A stretch of 64,000 nt of DNA from Anoxynatronum buryatiense. GTDB lineage: Bacteria > Bacillota > Clostridia > Peptostreptococcales > Tindalliaceae. Made by a program: the position numbers and the translations under genes. Shown here in pieces: positions 27,782 to 37,166 of this stretch (its first letter is position 1; each line of letters begins with the position of its first letter). The notes below the pieces were generated by a model. That model made no database searches, was not told the origin of the DNA, and worked only from the letters and a program-made list of their open reading frames with translations. The stretch is from contig NZ_FXUF01000011.1 of assembly GCF_900182905.1 (NCBI RefSeq), forward strand, positions 62,001 to 126,000, written 5' to 3'.

Positions 27782-28624
27782 CTAAGACAGTTCGAATGCC
27801 GGGACACCGCCATCTCTCCATAAAAAGGCGACGGCTCTTTTTCCGAGAATATAGTCGTCGAAAACCTTTTCGCCCGGGTTTCCCGATAGTCCCACGCACA
27901 CCAGCAGCGGCAGAAGATGTTCTTCTCTGGGATGACAGTACCTGGCACCGGGAAACCTTTCCCAGTTGATGAACTGCTCCCACTTTTTTTCCTCATTTAT
28001 TTCATCGCAACAACCGGCAATGAGATGGTCCTGAAACGCATTGTTCTGTAGATCTTCCATGTTTTTTCCCTCAAAGTCAAACCGGCTCATGTTGTGAAAA
28101 GAAAACCCGGAACCGATGATCAGGATATTTTCTTCCAACAAAGGTCTTAATGCCTTCCCCATGGCCAGGTGTGTCTGCGGGCTGAGGCTGTGGTGCAGCG
28201 AAATCTGGATCACAGGAATATCTGCCAGTGGATACATCATCTTCAATGGAATATACGAACCATGATCATAGGGTCTTTTGTCATCAAGACGCCATTCAAT
28301 TCCGTTCCCGTCAAAGAGTTCGGCGATTTTTTCTGCCAGCCGGGGGTTTCCTTTGGAGGGATACTGAATGGTGTAAGCCGCTTCCGGAAAACCGTAGTAA
28401 TCGTACGTCAGCTCCGGCTCCCGACCGCTTTGAATGGTCACTGTGTCCTCCTCCCAGTGGGCACTGAACACAATGATGGCTTCCGGCCGGTGAATTTTGG
28501 GGGAGAGGTTTTCCATAAAATGAATCATTTTCTCATGGGATGGGTCGTTCAGGATTGGCAGCGGCCCTCCGCCGTGGGAAAAATAAATTATCTGACCAGT
28601 TCGGGCTATCTGCTCTTTGCTCAT
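27782..28624 (-). CDS. class III extradiol ring-cleavage dioxygenase (DODA type)
   Basis: 280 residues. LigB/DODA fold: FSHGGGPLPIL, VFSAHWEED (metal His), KRPYDHGSYIPLKMMYP, and IIGSGFSFHNM. Bacterial members such as YgiD open catechol-type rings (for example DOPA) using a non-haem metal; the substrate here is unknown. Strong RBS AAAGGAGGG. Not obviously linked to its neighbours. Confidence 0.88.
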   Translation of the reverse strand: MSKEQIARTGQIIYFSHGGGPLPILNDPSHEKMIHFMENLSPKIHRPEAIIVFSAHWEEDTVTIQSGREPELTYDYYGFPEAAYTIQYPSKGNPRLAEKIAELFDGNGIEWRLDDKRPYDHGSYIPLKMMYPLADIPVIQISLHHSLSPQTHLAMGKALRPLLEENILIIGSGFSFHNMSRFDFEGKNMEDLQNNAFQDHLIAGCCDEINEEKKWEQFINWERFPGARYCHPREEHLLPLLVCVGLSGNPGEKVFDDYILGKRAVAFLWRDGGVPAFELS

Positions 28625-28690
28625 AAAAACCCTCCTTTTTTTCTTCGAATCATCGAGTTACTTATACCCGGGAAGGATTGAACCCATTCA

Positions 28691-29416
28691 TCACGCCCCG
28701 CCCAGCTCACGAATAACCGCCTGACGCGTGAGGGGCATGCCGTGGCCATGAAGGATTGTTTTCACATCATGGGCCACGATTTGCCTCAACACCTTCTCCG
28801 AAAATCCCGCTTCTGTTGTCTCTGTTTCCCGTTCATGGTAAGGCGGCGGGTAAAAGGCATCCCCCGCAAACAATACCTGATCCTGTTCATCATAGATCAA
28901 AATCGAGTCTTCGGAGTGGCTGCTTTCTGTGCTTTCCAGTAACAGCCGTCCATCTGTCAATGGAAGCACCATGCGCTCCCGAAAAGTTGTCTGGGGAAGG
29001 CGAATGCGAAAATCGTCCCAGTGTTGAACCATTCTCATTTTAACCCCATGACTGACCCTGTTCTTCGGGTTTCTGGCTGCATCTTCTTTCAGATATGCAG
29101 CACTCCATGGTTTTTAAGCTTCCACTTTCAGGTAATCCAGGCATTTTTCATGGGCAATGATGGGAGCCTCAAAGGCCATGGCCCCGAAAACGTGGTCCCA
29201 GTGATGATGGGTGTAGATGATGTGAGACACCGAAGCGGCGCCCATGAAAGTCAGCATTTCCTGAATAAAATTCCCCCAGGCGGGGCTGTTGCCGCAATCC
29301 ACCAGCACTGTCTGTGTCTTGTTGGTAATAATGCCCACATTGGGCTGTATACGTCGATTGCTTCCCACAATCATCCAGACCCTGTCGGTGATCTTCCTCA
29401 ATCGCCTTTTGTTCAT
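28691..29416 (-). pseudogene. MBL-fold hydrolase with one in-frame stop
   Basis: Whole-length homolog of the intact gene at 49059-49820. It keeps the RBS, start (MNKRRLRKITDRVWMIVGS), zinc motif THHHWDHVFG, GDAFYPPP and HGHGMP. Translation stops at TAA 29114-29116 after CLDYLKVEA, where the paralog has Gln (EAQKPWS). Beyond the stop the frame is intact (KPWSAAYLKEDAARNPKN) to the natural end. It could be a recent pseudogene or, less likely, a read-through or two-part gene. Confidence 0.85.
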
Positions 29417-29576
29417 AGTGGTTTATCACTCCCCGGAATCACCTGAGTTCCATATAAATCCCCGAAAACACTTGAAAAAATGCCGGATGCATTGCGAAGG
29501 GTAACTTCTCAAACCCTTTGATCAACAGAGGCCTCCTTTTGATGTATGTGACCACCCTTGAGGCGCGTGATGACTC

Positions 29577-30341
29577 TTAACGCAATGCATGCTGATAGCA
29601 CACCAGAGCGATGTGGCGAATGGCTTCCTCCGCTGCAATCACTTCGGTATCGTTGCTGGCCAGGCACAGGATAAAAGGCTGCCTGGCGTAAACAATTCCC
29701 ACATCATGGGTCATGTCGCTGTCTTCCCCTGTTTTGTGGGCGATGGGAACCCTGCGGGGGATCAAGGCCCGCAGTTTGTTCTTCAACTGCTGAAGAAGCA
29801 GTATTTCGTTGGCTTCCCGGCTCATGGCAGGCGAGACAAAGGTGCCCTGGTAAACACCTTCCAGCAACAGACCGGCATCGGCGGGGCTGAAGGTATTCTC
29901 TTTTCCCTGGCGCTGGGCTTCCGCATCAAAAAGAAACCGGTTAAGGCGGGTGTGGCGGAGGCCGGCCCCTGCAATAACCTGGTTGATTCGCTCCATTCCC
30001 ACCAACCCCATGAGACGGTTGGCGGCGGTGTTGTCGCTGAGGATGATCATCAGGGTGTACAGATCTTTCAGGGTAACTTTCTGGGGGTCATCCATGTAAA
30101 AGAGGGCCCCGCAACTGGGCACTTTTTCCTCCCGAACAAGGCCCAGCGTATCGGTAGGATGCAGGCGCCCCTCATGAATTTCCTGCATCACTGCCATGAG
30201 CACCGGCAGTTTGATCACACTGGCGGCCAAAAAAGGCCGGTCGGCGTTGATGGCAAGTTTTTCCCCGGTGATCAGGTTATGGTAATACAGCCCAAAGGTA
30301 CCGGGAACAGTTTCCATCAGACGGTTGATCTGGTCAAGCAT
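29577..30341 (-). CDS. class A beta-lactamase-related serine hydrolase
   Basis: 254 residues. Serine beta-lactamase/transpeptidase motifs in order: SVIK (SxxK), SDN, and HKTGE (KTG). No signal peptide, so probably cytoplasmic or a non-classical member. Start at 30341 (MLDQINRL) because GGAGGAGG lies just upstream. The D-amino-acid deacylase gene follows upstream in the same orientation 90 bases away, hinting at a shared role in D-amino-acid or peptide breakdown rather than drug resistance. Confidence 0.85.
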   Translation of the reverse strand: MLDQINRLMETVPGTFGLYYHNLITGEKLAINADRPFLAASVIKLPVLMAVMQEIHEGRLHPTDTLGLVREEKVPSCGALFYMDDPQKVTLKDLYTLMIILSDNTAANRLMGLVGMERINQVIAGAGLRHTRLNRFLFDAEAQRQGKENTFSPADAGLLLEGVYQGTFVSPAMSREANEILLLQQLKNKLRALIPRRVPIAHKTGEDSDMTHDVGIVYARQPFILCLASNDTEVIAAEEAIRHIALVCYQHALR

Positions 30342-30433
30342 CAGGTTTTCCTCCTCCATTAAATCACTTTCATCAGATAAACCACTTTAATCAGACCACT
30401 TCTTGCCTCATTCATCTCAATCATCGCTTATTT

Positions 30434-31801
30434 TTAAGAACTTGCTCCACTGTTGACCATGGCTGTGCCAGCATTGCGGATACGCATTTTTCCCTCCTGC
30501 AGTGCCAGCCTGCCATTGACAAAAACCCCTTTGATCCCTGTGGGGGGCATCATCGGGTGGTTGAAATCCGCCTGATCTGCAATGGTGACCGGGTCAAAAA
30601 GGGTGATGTCCGCATCTGCCCCCACCTGCAGCGTGCCTTTGGCAATGCCCAGCCGGCGGGCAGGAAGCACCGTCATTTTTTCAATGGCCTGCTTCAGTGT
30701 CAGTATTTTTCGTTCCCGCACATACTCACCCAATACTCTGGGAAAAGTGCCGGCTGCCCGGGGATGGCCCTGACCGCCGTTGATGAGGCCATCGCTGGCG
30801 ATCATCACCAGCGGATGCTGCAGCGCCAAATCAATGTCTGTCTGGTTCATCACATGGGCCAGGGTCAGGGTGCGGGGAGCTTCCCTTCGCAGCCGGTGGA
30901 ACAGTGCTTCTGTGCAGCGTTGTCCCTGAAATTCCCCTTCAGCAATTTCAATGGCATCATACGTGATGCCATAACGTTCCAGGAAGCCTTCGTCATAGGT
31001 GGCGGCACCAATAAAGGTGCTAAAAGCGGTATAAGGGTAGCAGTCGGCGCTGATGTCAAGACCAGTTTCCGCCCGGTGATCCATCTGGGCCAAAAAAGCT
31101 TCCATCTGTCCGAACCCGGCCATGGACCCAATATGAGACAGCTGTACCGGCAGCCGGTGCTTCTCACCGATGCGGATGAATTCTTCCGCCGCCGCCATCA
31201 CCTGATGGGCGTCATCCCTGAGATGAGCAGCAATGAAGGTGTGGTGTTTTTGGGCGGCGCGGCTGATGCAGCTCAACTCTTCCTCCGTTATACCGGGAAC
31301 GTAGCGGATGCCGAAGGAAATGCCCAAACAACCGGCCTTCAGGTACTGGTCTGCCAGCTTCTCCATGTGGCCAATACTTTCAGGGGAAGCCGGGGCGTAA
31401 GGGTCCGACTGCCCCGTCTGCCGCCGCAGAGTTTCGTGGGGTACCAGCAGTCCCACATTCAGGGGCAGCCCCAACCGGCGGGCCGCCTCCAGGTACTGGT
31501 CAGGCCGCTCTGTTCCTATGCCGCAGTTTCCGCCGATGGCAGTGGTGACCCCCATGCGCAGCAGGGCATCAAAAATGGACACATCAAAACGATCTGCCTC
31601 TTGTGTGTACGGATCTTCATGAATGTGCAGGTCGATGAATCCCGGAGAAACAACCAGGCCGGCAGCGTCTATTTCAAGATCTCCCCGCAGGGTATGCTCC
31701 ACTACTTCTGAGATTTTATTGTCGACGATCCCCACATTTAACCGGGCGTCGATCCCGCCGCCCGGGTCGATGACGTGGCCGTTGTTGATCACCGTGCGCA
31801 T
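30434..31801 (-). CDS. N-acyl-D-amino-acid deacylase family amidohydrolase
   Basis: 455 residues. Metal-dependent amidohydrolase: VVSPGFIDLHIHEDPYT (HxH), GNCGIG, SHIGSMAGFGQME, SADCYPY, MIASDGLINGGQGHPRAAG, and C-terminal GADADITLFDP with GIKGVFVNGRLA. This is the D-aminoacylase branch, removing acyl groups from N-acyl-D-amino acids. Start at 31801 after AAGGAGAGATAACC; the longer frame to 31882 is not supported. Confidence 0.88.
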   Translation of the reverse strand: MRTVINNGHVIDPGGGIDARLNVGIVDNKISEVVEHTLRGDLEIDAAGLVVSPGFIDLHIHEDPYTQEADRFDVSIFDALLRMGVTTAIGGNCGIGTERPDQYLEAARRLGLPLNVGLLVPHETLRRQTGQSDPYAPASPESIGHMEKLADQYLKAGCLGISFGIRYVPGITEEELSCISRAAQKHHTFIAAHLRDDAHQVMAAAEEFIRIGEKHRLPVQLSHIGSMAGFGQMEAFLAQMDHRAETGLDISADCYPYTAFSTFIGAATYDEGFLERYGITYDAIEIAEGEFQGQRCTEALFHRLRREAPRTLTLAHVMNQTDIDLALQHPLVMIASDGLINGGQGHPRAAGTFPRVLGEYVRERKILTLKQAIEKMTVLPARRLGIAKGTLQVGADADITLFDPVTIADQADFNHPMMPPTGIKGVFVNGRLALQEGKMRIRNAGTAMVNSGASS

Positions 31802-31850
31802 GGTTATCTCTCCTTTTTGATGTAATGATACTATCTGTGTGTGTGATCTT

Positions 31851-32969
31851 TCATTTGATTGACTCAGGAAAAATGTTTCCATCTTGGCTTGTTTGGTTCA
31901 CCACTGTTCTCCGGATACTCTGAAGACCCGATTGCATCACCAGCTTTCGAAGGCCGGGACGATACATGAAAGGGGCTTTTGCATTTTTGGCGATCACATT
32001 AAGCCTGATCTTTGTCAGCCGTTTTTCATATCTGCCCAGAAAGCCTTCAATGCCTTCATTCAGGCTCTGAGCGAGGAACAGGGAACTTTTCAGGGCATAG
32101 CTGATTCCTTCCGCCGAACTGGGGCTGATGGCGCCGGCGGCTTCTCCCACAAGGGCAACCCCTTCTTTTCCGGCCCAAAGCTGGTTCGCATGCTTTGGCC
32201 GATAGATAAAAGCGCCTTCTTTTTTGACTCTGTGATGAAAAAGAAACCCATAATGAGTCAGTTTTTCCTTTAATTTGTGATATTTCTCCCAGGTCTTATC
32301 ATTGGCTTTAAGCGCCGACCCCAGCACAAGGTACTGATTCTTGGGAATGATCCAGGAATAGAAGTCACTGATTTCCTCGTCGAAAATGGCAGTGTAGTAT
32401 GCCTGGGGCAACTGGTTTTCAAACCATTCCTGAATGGCAATATAAGTATCCGGAACAGCCCGGCCCATACTGATGGACTTTCGAACCCCTGAACAGGCAC
32501 CATCCGCACCGATGAGCACTCTGGTTTTGAGAGAATCTCTTCTCCCCTTTTGCGTAAAATGAACTGTAAAACCGTCTTTCATCGGCTCATACCCTTTATA
32601 CACAGCGTTGAAGCGTTTGTCCACCCCTAAAGACAACAGTGATACCATCCACCTGTCGAACTTTTCCCTGTCCATATTATAATAAAATCGTTGATACAGC
32701 TTTTCGATGCCATTGGTCACATCGATGGTTCTCACCGCAAAAAGCTGAGGATCCACCAATACCTCTGTTGGTACTCCCAAGCCCAGTCTGGCAATCATTT
32801 TTTGAGCATCAGGTGCCAGAAGACCGCCACAACATTTGTTTCCCGGGCCAGCGGAATATTTCGACTCCAGGTCTCTTCTGTCAATCACAACCACTTTGTA
32901 TGATTCTCCCAATAGCCGGGCCAGGTTTGCTCCTGCCGGACCGGCACCAATAATCGCAATGTCGTACAT
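31851..32969 (-). CDS. geranylgeranyl-reductase-like FAD oxidoreductase
   Basis: 372 residues. FAD motif IAIIGAGPAGANLARLLG, the geranylgeranyl reductase family feature CCGGLLAPDAQKM, RVLIGADGACSGVR, and GVALVGEAAGAISPSSAEGISYAL. Such enzymes reduce isoprenoid double bonds or hydroxylate aromatic rings. The substrate cannot be told. GAGGTGGAGGC precedes ATG. Confidence 0.85.
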   Translation of the reverse strand: MYDIAIIGAGPAGANLARLLGESYKVVVIDRRDLESKYSAGPGNKCCGGLLAPDAQKMIARLGLGVPTEVLVDPQLFAVRTIDVTNGIEKLYQRFYYNMDREKFDRWMVSLLSLGVDKRFNAVYKGYEPMKDGFTVHFTQKGRRDSLKTRVLIGADGACSGVRKSISMGRAVPDTYIAIQEWFENQLPQAYYTAIFDEEISDFYSWIIPKNQYLVLGSALKANDKTWEKYHKLKEKLTHYGFLFHHRVKKEGAFIYRPKHANQLWAGKEGVALVGEAAGAISPSSAEGISYALKSSLFLAQSLNEGIEGFLGRYEKRLTKIRLNVIAKNAKAPFMYRPGLRKLVMQSGLQSIRRTVVNQTSQDGNIFPESIK

Positions 32970-33023
32970 GCCTCCACCTCGTCTGTTGTTAATCGCTGCT
33001 GTGATTCATTTTTGTGACCGTGA

Positions 33024-33239
33024 TCAGTCCCCACTGTCTTCCCGGTATTCCAAAATATCCCCAGGCTGACATTCCAGCACTTTGCATATTTCTTCCAGGG
33101 TGGAGAATCGTATGGCCTTGGCCTTGCCGTTTTTTAAAATGGAAATATTGGCCATGGTGATGCCGACCCTTTCCGACAACTCTGTGACACTCATTTTCCT
33201 TCTGGCCAGCATCACATCAAGGTTAATGATAATTGCCAT
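33024..33239 (-). CDS. small XRE-type helix-turn-helix regulator (YozG-like)
   Basis: 71 residues, essentially one HTH: VMLARRKMSVTELSERVGITMANISILKNGKAKAIRFSTLEEICKVLECQPGDILEY. GAGGTGA precedes the ATG at 33239. Located 10 bases after the DUF2975 membrane gene, a common pair in Firmicutes in which the small regulator probably controls the membrane partner. Confidence 0.88.
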   Translation of the reverse strand: MAIIINLDVMLARRKMSVTELSERVGITMANISILKNGKAKAIRFSTLEEICKVLECQPGDILEYREDSGD

Positions 33240-33249
33240 TAAAATCACC

Positions 33250-33729
33250 TCAAATCGTCAATTCATTGTCGCTTTTTATTTCGATGGCATTTTGCAGCAG
33301 CTTTTGCAGAACGGCGGCAAACACGGCGACCACCATGGGTGCAAATGCAAAGAGCATCCCGATGAGAACCACCCCCGGGGCGTCTTCCACCTCTCCCACC
33401 GTATAAAAAAGAGGCATCAGTGCAATGTATAGAATGCTGATGGTTGCCGCAGCATATGTGATCTTCTTCAGGGCTTTCACTGCCAAATCTGAAAAAGCAT
33501 CATTCCGATCTATCAGGTTCAGCAGCGTAAAGGCCTGGTACAGTGCCATGAAGAATGGAATGGCTGACAGGTACATCCCCGCGACGATTCCATACAAGAC
33601 TGCTGCCATATGTGAGCTGCTTACTGCTGCTTCCCTGGCGATCATGGGCAGCACAATCACGCACACGGCCAGAATGGGAAGGCCAATGAAAATGACAGCT
33701 GTTTTTAGAAAGAGTGTTTCCCTTTTCAT
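33250..33729 (-). CDS. DUF2975 membrane protein
   Basis: About 159 residues with four transmembrane helices (VIFIGLPILAVCVIVLPM, AAVLYGIVAGMYLSAIPFFMALYQAF, ITYAAATISILYIALMPLFY, GMLFAFAPMVVAVFAAVLQKLLQ). The ordering and LLNLIDRNDAFS motif are those of DUF2975. Function unknown. First gene of a two-gene operon with the XRE regulator. Start ambiguous among three consecutive ATGs after GAGGTG. Confidence 0.85.
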   Translation of the reverse strand: MKRETLFLKTAVIFIGLPILAVCVIVLPMIAREAAVSSSHMAAVLYGIVAGMYLSAIPFFMALYQAFTLLNLIDRNDAFSDLAVKALKKITYAAATISILYIALMPLFYTVGEVEDAPGVVLIGMLFAFAPMVVAVFAAVLQKLLQNAIEIKSDNELTI

Positions 33730-33937
33730 CATCATCACCTCGCAACTATGTTATGCTTCATCCTAGCATACTATTTATTGTTTTGCAATAAATATGTATT
33801 GATTAGCATTTTATTTTTGTTGTTTTCAAGACTGTTCACCCATCCGATTACCCACAAAAAGAAGCCCCCGTTCAATCCATTCCTTGTGGATTGCCAGAGG
33901 CCAGCACGATGCGCGCTTCATCGTAAAGAATATGCTT

Positions 33938-33973
33938 CTTAGTAAAGCGCTTAAACTTAGTAAAGCGTTTAAA
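33938..33973. repeat. two direct 18-bp repeats, operator-like
   Basis: CTTAGTAAAGCGCTTAAA followed immediately by CTTAGTAAAGCGTTTAAA. Each contains a near-palindromic AAAGCGCTT core like CcpA/LacI-type operators. They lie just after the pirin stop codon and ~200 bases upstream of DUF2975-XRE. Confidence 0.65.
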
Positions 33974-33981
33974 CAAAGAGG

Positions 33982-34860
33982 CTAAAAATCTTCAGTTCCA
34001 AACTTGCCGTCACGATAATCCTGGAACGCCTGGTCCAGTTCTTCCTTGGTATTCATCACAAAGGGTCCCCCTGCAACGGCAGGTTCATTTAAGGGTTCTC
34101 CGCTGAAGACAATGAGTTTCACACCTTCTTCGCCCGCTTTCAGGGTGATTTCCCCTGCCCTGTTTTCAAAAAGGATGAAATCTTTATGGATACAGGATGT
34201 GTCATTGATGTGGGCATGTCCTTCCGTCAGGAGAAGGCCCGTATTATACTTGCCCGGCTCTTCAAAGGTGACACTGCCGCCCCCCTGCACATCCATCAAA
34301 TAGATGTTCATGGGTGAATAGGTCATGGCCGGGCCTTTCACACCCTTAAACTCGCCTGCCACAACAGTGACCTCGCCTGCTCCATTGGCGAGTTCCATTT
34401 TCCCCAGTTTGCTGTTGGGGAGATCCTGGTACCGCCCCGGTACCCATTTATCTTTTTTCGGCAAATTCACCCAGAGCTGAATCATATGAAAGACACCGCC
34501 CCGGTTCAAAAATGCCTTTTCATGGTATTCTTTATGCATAATGGCACCACCGGCGGTCATCCACTGTACATCCCCAGGGTAAATAATGCCGTGGTTCCCG
34601 GCGTTGTCGTGGTGCTCCACAGCACCTTCAAAGGCGAAGGTGACGGTTTCGATGCCCCGGTGAGGATGGGGCCCGATACCCCGGGAGGTGGTGGCGGGTG
34701 AAAACTCCCTGGGCACATTGTAATCCAGCAGGGCAAAGGGTGAGAATCTGTCCAGCAGATTTTTCCCGCCGGGGAAATAATTTCTGACCCGAAAACCGTT
34801 TCCCACCCAGTGTTCCTTCTCGATCACAAATTTTTCTTCAATCGGTCGCTGCTTCGACAT
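33982..34860 (-). CDS. pirin family protein
   Basis: 292 residues. Double cupin: N-terminal FSPFALLDYNVPREFSPATTSRGIGPHPHRGIETVTFAFEG with the metal ligands HPHRGIE and EHHDNAGN, then GVFHMIQLWVNLPKKDK, and the C-terminal FSGEPLNEPAVAGGPFVMNT signature. Some pirins act as quercetinases, others bind regulators; the role here is unknown. AAGGAGTGATCAC precedes ATG. Confidence 0.92.
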   Translation of the reverse strand: MSKQRPIEEKFVIEKEHWVGNGFRVRNYFPGGKNLLDRFSPFALLDYNVPREFSPATTSRGIGPHPHRGIETVTFAFEGAVEHHDNAGNHGIIYPGDVQWMTAGGAIMHKEYHEKAFLNRGGVFHMIQLWVNLPKKDKWVPGRYQDLPNSKLGKMELANGAGEVTVVAGEFKGVKGPAMTYSPMNIYLMDVQGGGSVTFEEPGKYNTGLLLTEGHAHINDTSCIHKDFILFENRAGEITLKAGEEGVKLIVFSGEPLNEPAVAGGPFVMNTKEELDQAFQDYRDGKFGTEDF

Positions 34861-35170
34861 GTGATCACTCCTTCACATTGTTTTCATTCACTTTTCAACC
34901 CTTCCATTAACGCAGCCATCCCAGTCACCTTAGTCATCAGGGTTCCGGCAGGCGTCGGGTGCCTCCAAACGCTCTCCATTTCCCTTCATACCCCTTTATT
35001 TGATTTTTCACCTTTTATAGCTTCTTAAACTGATAGCCGATTATGACTTTAAAACCAACGGTTGTTTATCTCCAAAGTGACCCATGGCCGATCCGGTGCG
35101 AACCCGTTTACGTACTCAATTGGCTTACGCAGTCAATCAACGGTTGGATATGTTTCCGGCACTTTAACAA
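34861..35170. other. intergenic region, partly duplicated at 37.98-38.01 kb
   Basis: 310 bases between pirin and the SLH gene's 3' end. The stretch near 35117-35150 (CTTACGCAGTCAATCAACGG) recurs in modified form at about 37979-38005. No gene seen. Confidence 0.5.
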
Positions 35171-36295
35171 TTACTGCACTTCACGCCATTCAGACAAGAG
35201 CGACAAGGATCCCCCGGGCAAGCCTGGCCGCACCGCATAAACTGCATCTGCTTCATATGTCTTCCCATTTTCAGTTTTCTGGGTGATTCCCAATGCAATG
35301 TACATCCCTTCGTGGGATATGTAAATCGTATCCAGGTGCAGGATGGCCTTGTATCCTTCAAAATGATGGGCATACTCTTTGGTGATCCATTGGATCGTAT
35401 CTACCTTTTCACTTTCAGGCACTTCGTCAAAATCTTTAAACCAGGCGCCGCGGTAAAACTTGCCGTTGTCACGAAGCTCCCGCAGGCGAGCCACATCTTC
35501 CTGCGTCAGTGCGGTTGTAGCCTGACTGACAGGGTTGAACCGCGACCAGTCAATCTCATCCACCGTGGTATTGGCGAAATTCAAACCACCGTCAGGGATA
35601 CCGGTTGGACCCTCTGCCCGCGGGTAGAACTCACCGCGAAAGGTGACCCCACCAGTGGCTTTCACCTGGTTGTCCACTTTCATCAGGAACATGACCGCTT
35701 GCTGGCGTTGAAGATTCTGATCAACTCCGTAGGTGTGATAGTAACGGCCGCCGCCCATGCCGGAGGAAAAATCGTTGTCGTACATGAATTCTACGGCTTG
35801 AGCGTCTGACAGGTTAAACCCGTAGAGGGCTGAGGTGATTTTCGCAATTTCCACCCGCTTCAAGGGAAGGTTTCGGGCAGTGACGTGTTGATGCCCGCGG
35901 ACCGGCAGTTGATAGTGCGCCATATGGGTGTAAATGTTTTCTGACCAGTGATGACCACTTCCGGGTGAATCAAGTTTCCTGCCGGGTTCCAAATACTTGA
36001 ACAGCATGGCTGTCCATTCAGCTTCCAGTACATCGGCATGAGGTTTAAAGGTGCCGTCAGGATAGCCGCCGACAATGTTCCTTTCCACTGCCCAAGAGAC
36101 AGCCTCTTTTGACCAGGCATCTACCAGATCCGGAAAGTTGGTTATCTCAGCAAGGGCCGGCTGAGTGAACATGAACATGCACATTGTCACCATACATGCA
36201 TATTTCGTTGTTCTCTTTCGATGATTCTTGTTCACTGACGACTGCCTTTTGCTTTGGTTTTCCGACTTTCTCCCTGCTGCCGCTTTTCTCATCAT
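35171..36295 (-). CDS. S-layer-homology domain protein
   Basis: 374 residues. Signal peptide (MCMFMFTQPALAE), one clear SLH module (FPDLVDAWSKEAVSWAVERNIVGGYPDGTFKPHADVLEAEWTAML) and a second, more diverged one (about residues 110-200); the C-terminal ~150 residues are an unrecognised exported domain (ITKEYAHHFEGYKAILHLDTIYISHEGMYIALGI). Attached to the wall through SLH-polymer binding. GGGGGAA precedes ATG. Its 3' end is duplicated as a fragment at 37979-38120. Confidence 0.85.
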   Translation of the reverse strand: MMRKAAAGRKSENQSKRQSSVNKNHRKRTTKYACMVTMCMFMFTQPALAEITNFPDLVDAWSKEAVSWAVERNIVGGYPDGTFKPHADVLEAEWTAMLFKYLEPGRKLDSPGSGHHWSENIYTHMAHYQLPVRGHQHVTARNLPLKRVEIAKITSALYGFNLSDAQAVEFMYDNDFSSGMGGGRYYHTYGVDQNLQRQQAVMFLMKVDNQVKATGGVTFRGEFYPRAEGPTGIPDGGLNFANTTVDEIDWSRFNPVSQATTALTQEDVARLRELRDNGKFYRGAWFKDFDEVPESEKVDTIQWITKEYAHHFEGYKAILHLDTIYISHEGMYIALGITQKTENGKTYEADAVYAVRPGLPGGSLSLLSEWREVQ

Positions 36296-36349
36296 GATAT
36301 TCCCCCTGTTTAAAGCTCATTTAGCCTGTTTCTCTGTTCACTTTTCCCT

Positions 36350-36464
36350 ATCCGCATGACCTGGCCAAACGAAAACCAACGCCATCCTCCTTCGCCCAGC
36401 TTCCACCACGAAAACCCCGGGTGCTTAAAATCAAACCCAGTATGCCGTGCCACCGTGGACACCT
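36350..36464 (-). pseudogene. joined remnants: exonuclease middle + FGE-like C-terminus
   Basis: Read on the minus strand, VSTVARHTGFDFKH matches LPTVAHHIGFRFKH of the exonuclease at 52758-53327. It is joined directly to GFRGGSWAKEDGVGFRLARSC, the C-terminal signature of the FGE-like gene at 38171-38953 with about 17 residues missing. Two gene relics in ~115 bases. Confidence 0.75.
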
Positions 36465-36476
36465 GGTTTCATCTCT

Positions 36477-36615
36477 TCTCTAGCTTATAGAATATCACAT
36501 TCGTAACCCTTCTGCCTTCTTTCGCTTTCTAAAAATCTCTCGAATCAGGAAGCGAAAACTGTTTTTCACCATCTGCAATGGGCACCTTACTGTTGGCATG
36601 GAAAAAGCCCGCCGG
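36477..36615. repeat. ~140-bp dispersed repeat, copy A
   Basis: About 80 percent identical to 39167-39306, including TTATAGAATATCACATTCGT, TCTAAAAATCTCT and GGGCACCTTACTGTT. Copy A ends inside the queF terminator, so the repeat is the old 3' flank of queF. Confidence 0.8.
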
Positions 36616-36627
36616 TCACCGGCAGGC
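36602..36627 (-). terminator. intrinsic terminator of queF
   Basis: On the minus strand GCCTGCCGG-TGA-CCGGCGGGC (one T-G pair) followed by TTTTT, 13 bases after the queF stop codon. Confidence 0.85.
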
Positions 36628-36639
36628 CTCCTATACTCT

Positions 36640-37134
36640 CTATCGATTATCAATTGACTCCGGATATAAATCATGCTGCTGCAGTCTTTGCCACGCCACT
36701 TCATGCCATCGGGTGCCTTCTTTGCCGTAATTGCAGTAAGGATCAATGGAGATCCCACCTCTGGGTGTAAACTTGCCCCATACTTCAATGTATTTAGGGT
36801 CCATGAGTTTGATCAGGTCTTTCATAATCGTATTCACACAATCTTCATGAAAGCCACCGTGGTTACGAAAACTGAACAGGTAAAGCTTCAGGGATTTGCT
36901 CTCCACCATCCGCACATCAGGGACATAGGCGATGTAAATAGCGGCAAAATCCGGCTGCCCGGTGATGGGGCAGAGACTCGTAAACTCAGGACAGTTAAAC
37001 TTGACAAAATAATCATTCTCCTGATGCCTGTTTTCAAATGTTTCCAGTACTTCAGGCTTGTACTGGTCTTCATAGACAGTCTGCTGATTCCCTAAAAGCG
37101 ACAGTCCTTCAATATGGTCAGGTGCTTTTAACAT
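36640..37134 (-). CDS. queF: NADPH-dependent 7-cyano-7-deazaguanine reductase QueF
   Basis: 164 residues, the short (type I) QueF. Catalytic Cys in [20 protein letters not shown]/substrate motif [24 protein letters not shown], and the C-terminal [21 protein letters not shown]. It reduces preQ0 to preQ1 in queuosine tRNA-base synthesis, in the cytoplasm. 33 bases downstream of queT, so one operon: import or salvage of the precursor plus its reduction. Confidence 0.95.
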   Translation of the reverse strand: MLKAPDHIEGLSLLGNQQTVYEDQYKPEVLETFENRHQENDYFVKFNCPEFTSLCPITGQPDFAAIYIAYVPDVRMVESKSLKLYLFSFRNHGGFHEDCVNTIMKDLIKLMDPKYIEVWGKFTPRGGISIDPYCNYGKEGTRWHEVAWQRLQQHDLYPESIDNR

Positions 37135-37166
37135 GATTATTCAATGCCTCCCCTGGCTTTCTTCCA

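Noticed and set aside
30557-31711. Long + strand ORF of 384 codons
   Set aside because: It is the antisense shadow of the D-aminoacylase gene; low-complexity His/Arg/Gly composition and no RBS.
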